Part shown: piece by piece, positions 1-12,612 of the stretch
Layout of the letters: every line of letters starts with the position of its first letter
Position numbering within the stretch: the first letter of the stretch is position 1
Origin: Plasmodium brasilianum
Taxonomy: Eukaryota > Apicomplexa > Aconoidasida > Haemosporida > Plasmodiidae
DNA length: 64,000 nucleotides
NCBI RefSeq assembly: GCF_023973825.1
Contig: NC_090122.1
Location: forward strand, 1 to 64,000
Direction of reading: 5' to 3'
Notes under the pieces: model-generated
Told to the model about the DNA's origin: nothing
Database searches by the model: none
What the model saw: the letters and a program-made list of their open reading frames with translations, nothing else
Position numbers and translations under genes: made by a program

Positions 1-134
1 CCCTAAACCCTAAACCCTGAACCCTGAACCCTGAACCCTAAACCCTAAACCCTAAAACCCTGAACCCCAAAACCTGAACCCTAAACCCTGAACCCTAAAC
101 CCTGAACCCTAAACCCTAAACCCTGAACCCTAAA
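1..134. repeat. Telomere repeat tract (CCCTAAA/CCCTGAA)
   Basis: About 19 tandem units, mostly CCCTAAA or CCCTGAA, with some slipped or altered copies near 50-75. The complement reads TTYAGGG, the Plasmodium telomere consensus. The tract starts at base 1 with the C-rich strand on top, so this is a left chromosome end. It passes abruptly into AT-rich DNA near base 134, with no further telomere-like units. Confidence 0.97.
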
Positions 135-2719
135 AATTAAAAATATACTACTATACCCATTATTTTCCTACCATTAATCTGAATCAAAACACAAAACATT
201 TAAATATAGATGTATATTATTTATAGATTAAAATGTAACATCGTAGAGTATTATAACATTTAATATTAAAAAAGAAAAAAAAACAATAAAATTTCTTATT
301 GAACAAATTATAAGAAAACACGAAAAATCTCCCTAGGTTATATGTAATATTTAAACAATATTATTTTAAAAGGTTAGTTCTTGGATTAAATACATCTAAA
401 AATTTCTATTAATTTAAAAAGCAAAATACAAATTAACACTTTTATAACTTAGTAACAAATTACCATAAATATAACATTATAATTATATAATTTAAATAAA
501 TATATTTTATTTATTAAATATAAGTAAAAATTTTTAATTTAAGAATTCAGATATTCTCCTTTTTTATTTTTTTTTTCCTAAAAACAAAAAAAAAATTATA
601 TAATCTACAGAAATATAAATAATAAAAAAATATAAAAATAAATTTAGTAAAAAAACATTTTTGGTAGTTCTTCTAATTTAAAAGAATTTTAGAAAAAATA
701 ATATCTTAAGGTAAAGTGCAGTGATGATATATAATATTATTATAGAAAAAATTCTGTATTCATATTTTTTTGAAATTATTATAAATGGAAGAACATAATA
801 TTAATTTTTTATTCATATAATAATAAATATAACCAAAGATAATATAATAAATAATAAATTGTATTTAATTAATCCAAAAGAAATAATTTGGATGTTTTAT
901 TAAATAATACTTATAAAAAGAGATATATTCATATTCTAATATTTTTATTCCTTATTGTTGGTTCCATTTAGTTAATAGAGACATTTATAAATATATTATA
1001 TATTAAATATATTATTTTTCTTATGTAAATATTAAATACTTACTCATTTGTTTATTCTTATTACACTTTTTAAAAATAATTAAAATCAGGGGAGAAAAAA
1101 TAGTAGTAAAATTACAAAATATTTTAATACTAAAATAGCCCTGGTTTCCTAACGTATCTGTTCTATTACTTATAAAATTAAAATACATGTTTTTTTTTAT
1201 AATTATTTTATTTTATCTTAGATATTTAAGTAAACATTATAAAATGGAACTAAATAAATAATTACATAATTATAATAATCAAAATAGCTATTCATTCATT
1301 TATTGATATTGATTCTAACATTCAAAATTATTAACCTCCCACACATACGACATACTAAAAATTAAAATGATAATAACGGATCTTACTCTTTTTTTAGCAA
1401 AAACGTCAACCTTAACCAGAGAGATTAAATCACTATTAATGAAATATATAATAATAAATAATTTGCTTTATTACTTTTATTATACTTAAAAAATATGTTT
1501 TACAAATATGAAAGTATTAGGAATTATCTGTAAAAACTATATATATTTATTCATTTTAAAAATAGAATTAATGGCCTTATTAATATATTTACAGATAAGA
1601 ATAAAAAATAGAACAAATGTATAATTATATATATACACATCATTTCATGATTGTAGAAAGGTAAATATTCATTTTCTTTATTATTATTGAAAATTTTTAT
1701 TTATATTCACATGTAACGAATTTACCTTATCTTACAGTTATCAACAAACCGAAAAAAAAAAAAATTTCAACATACTATATAATAATAACTAATTAAAAAT
1801 AATTCTTTATTTAAATTCATTGTTATCATAAGTCACAAAAACATTTTATATTATATTTATTTTAAAATAATCTATATAATACATATTTAAATAATTTTTG
1901 AAAATATGTAATAGGGACGTACTTCGAAACAATAATAAAAAAATAAATGTGTTTAATTCTTCATTAAATTTGAAGAATTATATATCCAAAATTATTAAGA
2001 ATTACATATAACTAATATTTAATTAGGATATTATTTTATTATATATTTATATTTTACCTTTTAAAACATGAAAAAGGAATAAACATTTATTGAAAAGATA
2101 TTTACAATAAATATGCTTATTTATTGTGTCATAAAACTTATTTTATAGAATAAAATTGATGCTTATTCATATGTAATACATAAACATAAGTAAATGCAAT
2201 AAGATATTTGTACTTCGTTCTATTATATAAAAAACAAGAAATATTTTTTCTTATTTCAAAACTATTATTAGTATTATTAAAATTATATCAACAAATAATC
2301 ATTCCTTTCTAGATCTATATAAAAAATTTAAACAGCCACATTTTACTTTCAAATACAAATTAACACACATCTATAAAATTTCATAAAATAAGTTATTATA
2401 AATTAATTTTAACGTACAAAAATATATTTTTCATAAGAATCTATTTAAATATATCAATACGTATATCTCCTCGTAATAATAAACAAAATTGAAGCAATAT
2501 TCTATAATACATATTGAAAATCATTATATGATTCAAATTCACAGAAATACTAATATACTATTTATTTACACTTGTATATCAAAAAATCTAGGTACTCATT
2601 AATACATTTATTTAATTGAAGCAAGTATTGGTAGGATTGTTAATTATATAACTAACCGTACTATATTTTTTCAAATTAATTCGCACTATACAAAAAGAAA
2701 AATATTTCTGTTATTTATT
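135..2719. other. AT-rich subtelomeric noncoding DNA
   Basis: No reading frame of coding character in either strand. The sequence is short A and T runs with frequent stops in all frames. I see no tandem repeat block of the kind that follows the telomere in P. falciparum. The last few hundred bases are the 3' flank of the fam-m pseudogene. Confidence 0.6.
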
Positions 2720-3573
2720 TTAACATTTCCTCTTCAAAATTCTTTTATGTTTTCTAAACTTCATATAAGTAAAAGCAGATCATATTATTAATATTACAAT
2801 TAATATACCTAATATTACAAAAAATAATATATTATCATTAGATTCCAAAAAAATTTTTTTTTGTTAATTTCTTAGCATCTTTTGTTCATCTGAACCTAAA
2901 AAACCTCTAATTAAACCTACTAATGGTGCTAATATCACCCACAAGAGTACTAAAGTAGGCAAATACATTGATATTCCAAAATTATTAGTTACTAATTTTT
3001 GGTGTGCCTTGTTATTAATTGATGGATTTTTTCTAATAAAATCTATGTAATCAAGTTTCTTGAAAATTTTTTTTTCAAAACGACATAATTTTTTTTTTCC
3101 ATATATTAATTATTTTTGTTTCTTATATTTCCTATAGAATTCTTCATATAGTTAACTTCTCCTTGATTGTATGTTTTTTATTTTTGTTCCCCCTTCCATT
3201 GTTAGATATAACCTTTTCATCCTTATCTTCTTTAGGTATCTCTATTTCTGACTCAACCATAATTGAATCACGTTTTTCTTCATATTTTGCTAATAATCAA
3301 AAATTTTTATATCTAATTTTATATTATACTTATGATCTCCCATCGATATATTAAACGTAGTCTAAAAATATAAGGTAACAATTATTATTTAAAAGATAAA
3401 ATAATCTCATTCATAAAATGGGAATTCATAAAAATAAGAACCGGATAAATAATAAACCAAAATTTCCTTAAATAATATTATTATACCTGTTCATTGTAAA
3501 AATGACATATCCATTATAAAAAGATAAATATACCAGCTTTAATAAAAAAGACTGACTTCATATTTTGTTCCAT
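2720..3573 (-). pseudogene. fam-m exported protein pseudogene
   Basis: A decayed two-exon member of the P. malariae fam-m family of presumed exported membrane proteins. Exon 1 (3573 down to 3487) begins MEQNMKSVFFIKAG and has the usual WICHFYNEQ end before a GTATAA donor. A TAA at 3514-3516 interrupts it. Exon 2 starts at 3361 after TTTTTAG with TTFNIS. A frameshift follows, and in the shifted frame LLAKYEE is preceded by TGA at 3297-3299, where the PEXEL arginine codon (CGA) would be. The diagnostic FEKKIFKKLDYIDFIRKN lies near 3000-3090, followed by a membrane span (ISMYLPTLVLLWVILAPLV). A stop follows near 2870, then a second hydrophobic span (ILFFVILGILIVILII) and the basic tail ending KRILKRKC at 2720. 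At least four lesions make function very unlikely. Family assignment is from remembered family motifs. Confidence 0.8.
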
Positions 3574-3739
3574 TATATATATTTTTAAAATTGTACTATA
3601 TTCAGTAAGAAAACAGAAATCAGTAGTATTTTTTTAGTTATAATGAATAATATTTATTTTATTAATTTTTTATTTATTTATAAAAATATAATAACATATA
3701 TATAACTAAAATGTTTTTTACAACTGATAACATGAATGG

Positions 3740-3770
3740 AAACCTTAATATATTATATAATTTTTATCTT
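3740..3770 (-). promoter_or_regulatory. Block shared by fam-type upstream regions
   Basis: A short AT-rich block 167 bp upstream of the fam-m start codon, read here on the plus strand as AACCTTAATATATTATATAA and following bases. It resembles sequences at similar distances upstream of the genes at 15.3, 40.4 and 44.3 kb, most closely the one near 41550. A promoter or transcript-leader role is inferred from position and conservation only. Confidence 0.35.
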
Positions 3771-3773
3771 GAT

Positions 3774-6700
3774 GTTATTTATAAGAAATTAAATTTAATA
3801 AAAATAATATAATTTGTATTTATTCATAAATATTAAAAATATACAATTCAATTATTAATATAGTACAGAAATCAAATAAATTAATTTTAATTACATTTTA
3901 CTGTTTAAAGAATGCATGTGATTTCTCAATATTTATAAATATTCAAATAATACAATGTATAGAATATATAGAATATAGATAACGCATTCTTCTATAAGTT
4001 AAAGACTTGATATCTAATTTCAGTTGTGTTCTACTACTAGCAATTGTAATTTTAAAAACATTATATTTTTAAAAACCTTCCTTAAAATAAAATATTATTA
4101 CAACTATAAAATAATAGTGATCATGCATAAAAATATTATTTTGTACAACATTTAAAGCAATAATGTTAATAATCCTACATTAGTTTCCACCCGTATAATA
4201 TGTATTATTTTACTGCTAATCATATATATAAATAATTGAATGTATAAAATTAAGAATAATCTATAAAAAAATTTGTATTTTAAACGTCAGTAAAGACAAA
4301 TTTAATAATCTTGTAAAACAATTTTTGAAAATTATAGTTATAATTAGCTTAATTTATACAACAACTTCTAAACGATAATTTTTAAAATCATTGATTGCTT
4401 TTTATTTTCTCGTAATTAAATATTTACAATCAGAAGATATACTAATGCAATAAAAAGAAAAAAAACAGTAATATATTATTAAATATATAATCTAAAATTT
4501 AGCATCTATATAAAATAGAAATAGATATTCAATTTATGTTTTATTATATAGTATATATTATTCTATAAGGGAGAGTTTAATTGTTATAGCATGACAAATA
4601 AATGAACTTTCTTTTTTAAAACTTATAATTCTAATAAATTTTTACTGATAAATAACTATAATTATTCACATTTAAATACTTAATTAAATTTCCTTTTTAC
4701 TAACTAATAATTGTATTTTTTGGGTAAAAAACTATATTAAAATACTTATACTTAAAATATATTAACAATAATTTCAATTAAGTATAGAAGTAAAATTATA
4801 GAAGTATAGGAAAAATAACAATATTTTAAAATAATTCAATAACAAACACCTCAATAAAAAACCTAAATGGTTGATCCATTTATAATCAATATATGTATTA
4901 TTATCTACTGAATACATATATTAATGATGTATTTTTTTTATAATTATATTAAAAATTATGTAAAATTCTAAAAATATTAATTGTATATATGCAATAAAAC
5001 ATAATACTATACTATACTAAAAGTTAATTATAATATTTAGTGCTCTTATACCTGCAAAATTTCAAATATTTATCATAATTAAAGACAAACTATATATAAT
5101 TAATCACATTATTCTTAGTTATCTTTAATTCAAAAATTTCAAAATGAAAAATTGTATTGCAAATGAAAAATGCTTAATATATGTAAAATAATTTTACAAA
5201 AATACTTATAGTTCGCTCACTATTAACAGTTATATTGTAGTTCTGTTCTTTTTACAAATATTTTCACTCCTTATATATTGAAAATTAGTTTGTAGTTAGT
5301 GTACATAATTTACTTTATACATGCATAATCATATAAATGAATGAATGTGCAAACCAATAGAATAAAATGTATTTTCTCCTATTATAAAATCATTTGTATT
5401 ACGCATAAGATTATTTTTCATAATACGTATGCATATTTTTTAAATAATAATATATATAGCTTGTACTAATAGTAAATTTAAATCTAGCTAATAAAAATAT
5501 CCATAAAAATATAATTTTTTAATAGAGTGAAAAAACAATATTCATAGTGGTTAATTACTCACATAATCTGGAAGTGTAACTTTTAAAAAATTAAAAAATA
5601 TAACTCATAAGGAACATATTTAAAATGTAATATTTTATTAAATTAAATATTACAAAGTTAAAATATATAAAAAAGTACAAAAAGAAATATAAAAAAAATA
5701 TAAAAAGAAAAATAAAAAATATAAAAAAAATATAAAAAGAAAAATATAAAAATATAAAAAAAAATATAAAAATAATGTTCATATAAAATAAATTAATAGA
5801 ATTTAATTACTATTCTTAAAGTTCGAAAAAGCAAATATGCATCAAAAACGTTAAACTAAATCACATTTTTTATAATATATATTAATATTTAACAATATTT
5901 TTACATAGATCATGGACAAGCAAAAATATATTTTCCAAATGCTTTTTGATTCTCGATTACTTCCTTATTAAAATTTTTCTAGGTTCATATTAAATTTCTT
6001 TATGAGCATTTTATTTTTTTTTATTTATATTTTTTTATAACCATAAAAATAAATTTTTTTTTTTAATATTATATATTTGAAAAATTTTAAATTATCTATA
6101 TAATAATTTTTAATAGAACTTCAATAAAAATTTTATTCATAATTACGTTAACAAAATGAAAATATAATTTTTTAAAGATAATAGATTTAATATTTTTGTA
6201 TAATATCTATTTTTTCATGTTGCATTTTTTTGACACAAATAAATGTGTAAACATTTTTAATTATGAATTATTATTAATTTTTCTTTTGCGAATATAATAT
6301 ATTACTCTAATAATTAACATATAATAATAATAAATAAAATGTTTGTATAATATTTTTAATATGCAACTTTTCATATGTATGTATTTAATAAATGTATTAT
6401 ACGTTACATTAATAAGATTATTCATATTCTTTGTTTTTTATATTTAAAATAAGAGCTACAAGAATAGAATATTATTTTATCCAAAATATAATGTAAAATA
6501 TTAATATATATATTTTATTGGAAATCTATAATGTTTCTTTATGGAAGATAATTTTATTTTTAGACATTATCTGATATTTATATATATTTATTTTTAGAAA
6601 AATAAATTAATCTGTAAATGCTTATTATATTTGTTATATCAAGTTTACTTTTTAAGGTGTGTTTAATATTAATATATATACTAATTTAGTCGTTCTATAT

Positions 6701-7264
6701 GAAATAAATAAATTCAGAACTTTATATTTATTTTTATATTAAATATAACTATAACATATTTTATATTTGAAGCTTTAACAAGGCACAAAAATAATTACAG
6801 TATTTAATAAGTATAATTAATGTAAATAAAAATATTTTACCAATATATTACTGCAATTTATTTCGTATTATAGCCTTAAATTATTCTTAAACATCATAAT
6901 AGAGTTTATTTTTTTTATATATAAAATGTCATAATATTTTATTTAAAAATTATGATTACCTAAAAAATAAAAAATTAAAAAAAAAAGAAATTATTATACG
7001 AATTATTCAAGTAATAATATTATTTAAAAAAATGCAAAAACATAAATGAAAATAAGCATGAATAATTCAGAAGAAACATATATATATTTTAATTACATGG
7101 CTTTTTTTTTTTTTTTTTTATTTCACTTTTGATATCAAATACATATATTTATTTAATATACTTTTCTATACTTTTTTATATATTTAATATAAATCAGTTC
7201 ATATTTTGCATAACATTAAAGGTACGTAACTCATGCTACACAGAATACTACGTTAAATCTTCTT
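3774..7264. other. AT-rich noncoding DNA
   Basis: No supported gene on either strand. The only distinct structure is the A-rich low-complexity tract near 5660-5774, listed separately. The part nearest 3.8 kb is the 5' flank of the fam-m pseudogene, and the part nearest 7.2 kb is the 3' flank of the cysteine-rich relic. Confidence 0.55.
5660..5774. repeat. A-rich low-complexity tract
   Basis: Irregular tandem copies of AAAAATATAAAA and AAAGAAAAATA units. The apparent minus-strand reading frame over it is almost only Phe, Ile, Tyr and Leu, which is what poly-A with TAT interruptions gives when translated backwards, so it is not a gene. Confidence 0.8.
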
Positions 7265-8815
7265 TTGTCCGAATTCATATAAGTATATTTTAAGGCGATT
7301 CTTATAGTCCCTGTGTGCTTAATTCATGGGAATTTATATGATATCTTCTTTTCCGTTTTTTAATTTTACGTGTACATTATCCATAGAGAATAATCTTTTA
7401 AAAAAGTGAAATAAGTGAAATACATATATAATTATTTTAGAATTACAATATTTTAAGAAAAATACATTATATATGGAAACTTTTAATGGAAACAATATAC
7501 AATATAGAATTCGTTATTAACTTTAAAATAAAAAAAAAACAAAACAATAATAATTCCCCCTATTAAAGCAGCTACAACGGAAGTAAGAACAGAACTGTTC
7601 TGTAATATATTAGATTCTTCATATTTTCCAGGAGGCACTTACCCATTTAAATTTTTCCTATTACAAACTACTGTTTTTTGGAGATTTATAATCTTTACGT
7701 GTACCAAGTCTTTTAATACTAATAAATTAGCTTACTCTGATAATATTACTTTTGTTTTTTCAATTTTCCTTCCTTTTTCTTACTCTTTCCACTCTTTTTT
7801 TCCATTTACTTTTTCTTCTTTTTTTTTTTCTAAGTTGTTAATTTATATTTTCATACATCCATATCATCCTTCTCTTCAGTGTGTAAATTCTACAATCCTT
7901 ATACTTTCTATATAACTATATTTATACAATACTTACATATATTTACAAATTCCTCTATTAAGCTTTATTGTGTTAGACTCACAAAACTTTCCTTCTTTGA
8001 AAAATTTCCATTTAATTTTATTACATTTGTCTTCGCAGAAATATAATATTGTAGCTATTTCTTTGGAAATACTACGATTCATTTGGTCCCTATGTTTTAC
8101 CTTTTGAGTTTTTTCCATAAACCTACACAAGATATTGGAATTTGAACTCCCCCAGAATCCAGCTGAATATTCCTTAGTTCTATATTGTTTTCAGATTCAA
8201 TACAATAACTATGAACTTTGATCTAAGTTTGAACTAATCTACACGAAATGTTGCAATAATTATCTAATGAAAAATTTCCATTGGCAAATTATAACATCTA
8301 CAATAACTAATTAACTTCAAAAATTCTGGCTCCTAAGTTTTAGAATTTTTTTTTTCTTTTGTGATTTCATCCTCAATAATACTTTCTAGTATACTATAAT
8401 GTCCTTCATCTCTAGATGTTAATTCAGACAAATTTTTATTCGAAATAAATCCTTCGTCACAATTCACAGCAAAATGTTGGCAAAATTTTATTTCATATCC
8501 ACAAAACGCATCTTTCTCTGTCGTATATAAATGTATGATTGAATTAAATTATTCATTGTATTTATCAATTCCAACATATTCACAAGCTTTTTTATTTTTA
8601 ATATTCTTATGATTCATAAAATAATCATGGTAACATTTATCATCGATATATTCAATTCTTTAATATAATTATAAAGCAAATCAAAGAGATAATATTATTC
8701 ATCTGACGCTTTATTGATATTAGGCTATATTCTAGTAAATTCTCTAAGAATATTATTGACATGCAATTTAGTTTCCATCAAATTTTTCAATTCATAATAT
8801 ATTTAGTATTTATAA
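7265..8815 (-). pseudogene. Decayed cysteine-rich membrane surface antigen
   Basis: Fragments of one minus-strand protein that shifts frame repeatedly. Reading 5' to 3' there is a stretch with ELKNLMETKLHVNNILREF near 8700-8800. Near 8450-8640 comes a cysteine-rich part with DDKCYHDYFMNHKNI, KKACEYVGIDKY, DAFCGYEIKFCQHF and NCDEGFI. Between 7930 and 8130 an open frame carries FCEDKCNKIKWKFFKEGKFC and LNRGICKYM, followed directly by TAAGTATT. A lysine and glutamate-rich part lies at 7740-7850. Near 7520-7640 is a clear membrane span (VVAALIGGIIIVLFFFYF) followed by a short basic tail. The layout of a Cys-rich ectodomain, charged linker, one membrane span and short tail fits a variant surface antigen such as pir, STP1/SURFIN or SICA. 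I could not match it firmly to any of them. Many stops and frameshifts show it is dead, and both limits are approximate. Confidence 0.5.
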
Positions 8816-11391
8816 TGTTTGCATTATTCATAATATTCTACACATAACATATTATGTATTTTTTTAATTTCTTATACTTTTATTACAGAATTTTTTACTT
8901 TCCTCTTTATAATGTTCTTTTAAAGATTCAAATATATTGTATATACAACTATAATTATTCCCCTAAGTTCGCGATTCAAAATATCATATATATTTATTAA
9001 CGTGATACATTTAAAATATTATTCTGAAAATTTAGTATATATATGAATTATGTTTTGATTTTAGAACATTATCTTTTTAGGGATTATAATGACCATAAAT
9101 ATTTATACGTAAGTGGACAGATATTTATTTCACCAAATATTAAACATAAATAATACTGTTCTTCCATTTATTAAGGTTATAGTCACTTTCATAGTATGTT
9201 AGCTGTATGAAATACTATATGAGGATATTTAAGAATTCGTTATTGAAAATAAATTATATCAGTAATATATTTTGTTTAGTTTTATATTAAGCACTTACGT
9301 ATATATATTCTTATTCATCCTAAATGATCTCTTCTAACTTTAGAATTTTTCAGTACAATAATTTTAAAGTAAAATTAATATTTTTAATTATGAATATATG
9401 TTTTCTTATAAGATAATATTACATAACAAAAAAAGGTAAAAAATATTTATATATCTTAATTTTTTTATATATTGAATTTTTCATACTGAAATTACGTCTT
9501 TAGAAAGTTAAATTTTTAAAATCCATAAAAATAAAAACCTTAAAAAAGAGAAAAATATTTGGCTAATAGTGCTTTCTCTTTGATTGATTTATTGTTTAAC
9601 GTTAAGTGTAGTTTTATTAAAAAATAATAAATATTAATTGTGGATATTTACATAACATTTAATATAAAAACAATAATCCAATAATAATATCACTTCAATT
9701 ACTCTTATAAATTTCACAGAACATAATATTGTTGAATAGAGCGATTACATATATATAACAAAATATAATATTCAAATAAATTAATATTAATTAGTATAAA
9801 ATAGTTAATATATTAATTTAAAAATAAGTTTTATAAATTAAGTATATATTATGACAATTATATTTTAAATTTAATTGAAATAATTAAAAAATAATCCACT
9901 TCAAATAAATGGAAATAAAAAAATTTTTATTTTTCCTTTTATCGCCTATTCATAAATAGAATTTTTTTCTTTTTTTTATAACTTTTCTAAGTTCTTTTTG
10001 ATATTTGCTTAATTATATGGCAATATACTAATAGAATTAAAATATTATGATACCTCATAATTTATATATAATATTAAATATACCTAATTATAATATATTT
10101 TATAATAATATAATAATTGAAAAAAAGTTAAAAAATAATTTACTATTTTTCCTGTACCTTGAATCATAAATTATTATATAGCATTGCTAACATGACGTAC
10201 ATAAACATAAATATAATAGCAGTGAAATATACAAAATTGCAAATATTATGATATTAAATTTCGTAATTATATTACCATATATACAATGTGAAAAACAAAT
10301 CACAAATATATTTTCTAATATATGTATATCATTTAGAACATAATGATACATTTTAGTTGGTATATTAATCTATATTTCTATTATCCTACAGATATAAAAC
10401 AATTTCAACAATATATTTCATTAAAGACTATAGGAAAATTATTAAATGTTTTTTTCCTTTATCGTTAATTATAATTATAATCAATTTGAAGTATAAAAAT
10501 GTCTAATTTATGCTTATATATATACAGTATAAAAAAATATATAATACTAAGTTATATGCGATAAAGATGAATGTAAAACCTTAACTTCCATATGTAATAC
10601 AGTGGAGAGAATTAAGAAATTAGTTTATATTTATACCATATAATCTATTTATTCAATAAAAAAATTATAATTAAAACTAATTTTTTCAAGAAGTTTATTT
10701 TTAATTTAACAAAAGTTCACATATTCCTATACATGTTATTTTCATTTTAGTTAAATTCCTTGTTCATTTATTTAAATTTTAATGTCAGTAATAATCATAA
10801 AGTTTAATTTATTAATTAATACTACATTATTATTACTTATTATAAAAATTAACTGATATAATGTGAAAGCTATTATCATACAAATAAAGAAAATACTAAC
10901 AGAGTATAAGAGCAAATATTATATCTCACAATTAGATAACATTTATCTATTTATAATATTTTAGAACTTCAAAAATAATTCCTAAATATATAATCCAATA
11001 TATAAAGGGAAATTTATATAAGAATTCCCTAAAATTAATTTATTTTTTTGTATAGCATATAATTAAATTATATGAGCCTCTTATGAATAAAGAAATAGCA
11101 AAGCATACTTTTCTTTACAATTTTCTTTTAGTTACGATAAAGTAATCCCGTTCCTGACATGATTATATTTTTAATTAAAGAGTTTAATTTCTACTGTACT
11201 AACTATACTACCTTATTATGATATTAGAAAAAAATAAAAAGCACATTTTACTGACGAATTTTTTTTTTAAATCTTATATTTGAAAAAAAAGAATACACTA
11301 CCTATAAATATATTATGTATCTTTTTTTACTTATATAAAGATAAATATGATAAGAATTTAATTATTGTTAATTTACATATACTTATATATA
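8816..11391. other. AT-rich noncoding DNA between divergent loci
   Basis: No coding signal seen. This is the shared 5' side of two divergently oriented pseudogenes, the Cys-rich relic (minus) and pir (plus), and would have held their promoters. I see no block clearly matching the fam-type upstream element. Confidence 0.5.
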
Positions 11392-12612
11392 ATGGAATCT
11401 GAAGCTGTAGTACAAAATGTAATATTTATTTATATGTAATAATAGTTCTATTTATTATTATATTCAAGAATTAGTCGTTTTAGAAATGATATAAAAATGT
11501 AATTCACAATAAAATGATTTTACGCACTTATATATTATAATTTTTTTTTTTTTTACATATAGGAAAATTACATAATATTATATCGTAAATATAAAAAGAA
11601 TATTAATGATGCTATCTCAAATTTTTATAGTGTAAATAGCCGGAGCTGTAATGTAAATCCTGGAATGTATTGTGTTTCTGAAGAGTATAATATATTTAGA
11701 ATTCCTGGCATTATGTATATCACTCTATGTCAGGGGATTGGCGTATATTTATTTAAAGTAAAGAAAAATAATTCAAATAGACCCAAACGCTGTAAATACT
11801 TGAATTACCGAACAAATACAGAAAATAAATATAATAGTTAACCTCTATTATATCAGATATACAATAAGTTTTTAAACGACATAGATGATATATGTAAGAT
11901 AACATTTGAACAAATTGTTCAAAATATATTAAAAAAAACTTGAAAATACATATAATTTATATGATTATTTTAACAAATTTATTTCTCAAAAAGATAAAAT
12001 TTCAAGTAGTGATTGCGAACATCCAAAAAAACCTACGGCTTTTACATTCAACACTACAAGGAAGGTGAAGGAAATATAATTAACGAATTTTGTGACGAGT
12101 TAAGAAATTTTAAGGAAGCATAGGATTTAACAATGCATGACGTAACTACTTGGCCTTATGTACCAAATATTTTAGCACCTGCAAAAAGTTATGTTTTTAC
12201 TTTCGCCTTGACAGCAACAGTTGTATTCTTAATATCCTTCACTTTATTCTTTTTATATAAAGTTAATAAAAATTATATTTGTGCAAATATTGTACCACAA
12301 TGTGCATAATTCTTTTTAAAATAAAATTACCAGTAAAAAATAATTATATTTATAAGAATAAATACGTATATATATTTTTTTATATTGTTCACTCCAATAA
12401 AATTATGGCTAAATAGTCATTTGCAAAGGAAAAAAATAATTGAAATTAACGAAAATGAAAAAGTTTCAAGAGAATCTTTAAAAAACAACCATAAAGAAGT
12501 AAATAGAAATTACTATGAAAGTTTTCATAATATAGGTCATCATCCTCAGGGGGAAGGGTTATGTAAAAACATATCTTGTATTATTTACATTACAAAAACA
12601 AGTACTCAGTAG
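11392..12612 (+). pseudogene. pir family pseudogene (three-exon)
   Basis: A decayed member of the pir multigene family of variant proteins exported to, or displayed on, infected red cells. Exon 1 (11392-11418) encodes MESEAVVQN and ends at a GTAATA donor. Exon 2 starts at 11563 after a T-rich tract and ACATATAG. It contains the paired-cysteine N-terminal part (SRSCNVNPGMYCVSEEY), then KRCKYLNYRTNTENKYN, YNKFLNDIDDICK and SSSDCEH. A frameshift follows, with the rest in another frame: YIQHYKEGEGN, NEFCDELRNFKEA and the membrane span AKSYVFTFALTATVVFLISF. Lesions include TAA at 11839, TGA at 11941, the frameshift near 12030 and a stop after NFKEA. Exon 3 (about 12391-12612) encodes the cytoplasmic tail (FTPIKLWLNSHLQRKK, then YYESFHNIGHHPQ). 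The bases before it are TTG instead of an AG acceptor. This is one of the few plus-strand loci here. Confidence 0.82.

Noticed and set aside
3163..3354. Plus-strand open frame of 63 codons
   Set aside because: It is the antisense of fam-m exon 2, whose minus-strand reading contains family motifs.
5591..5782. Minus-strand open frame of 63 codons
   Set aside because: Almost only Phe, Ile, Tyr and Leu; a product of the A-rich tract.
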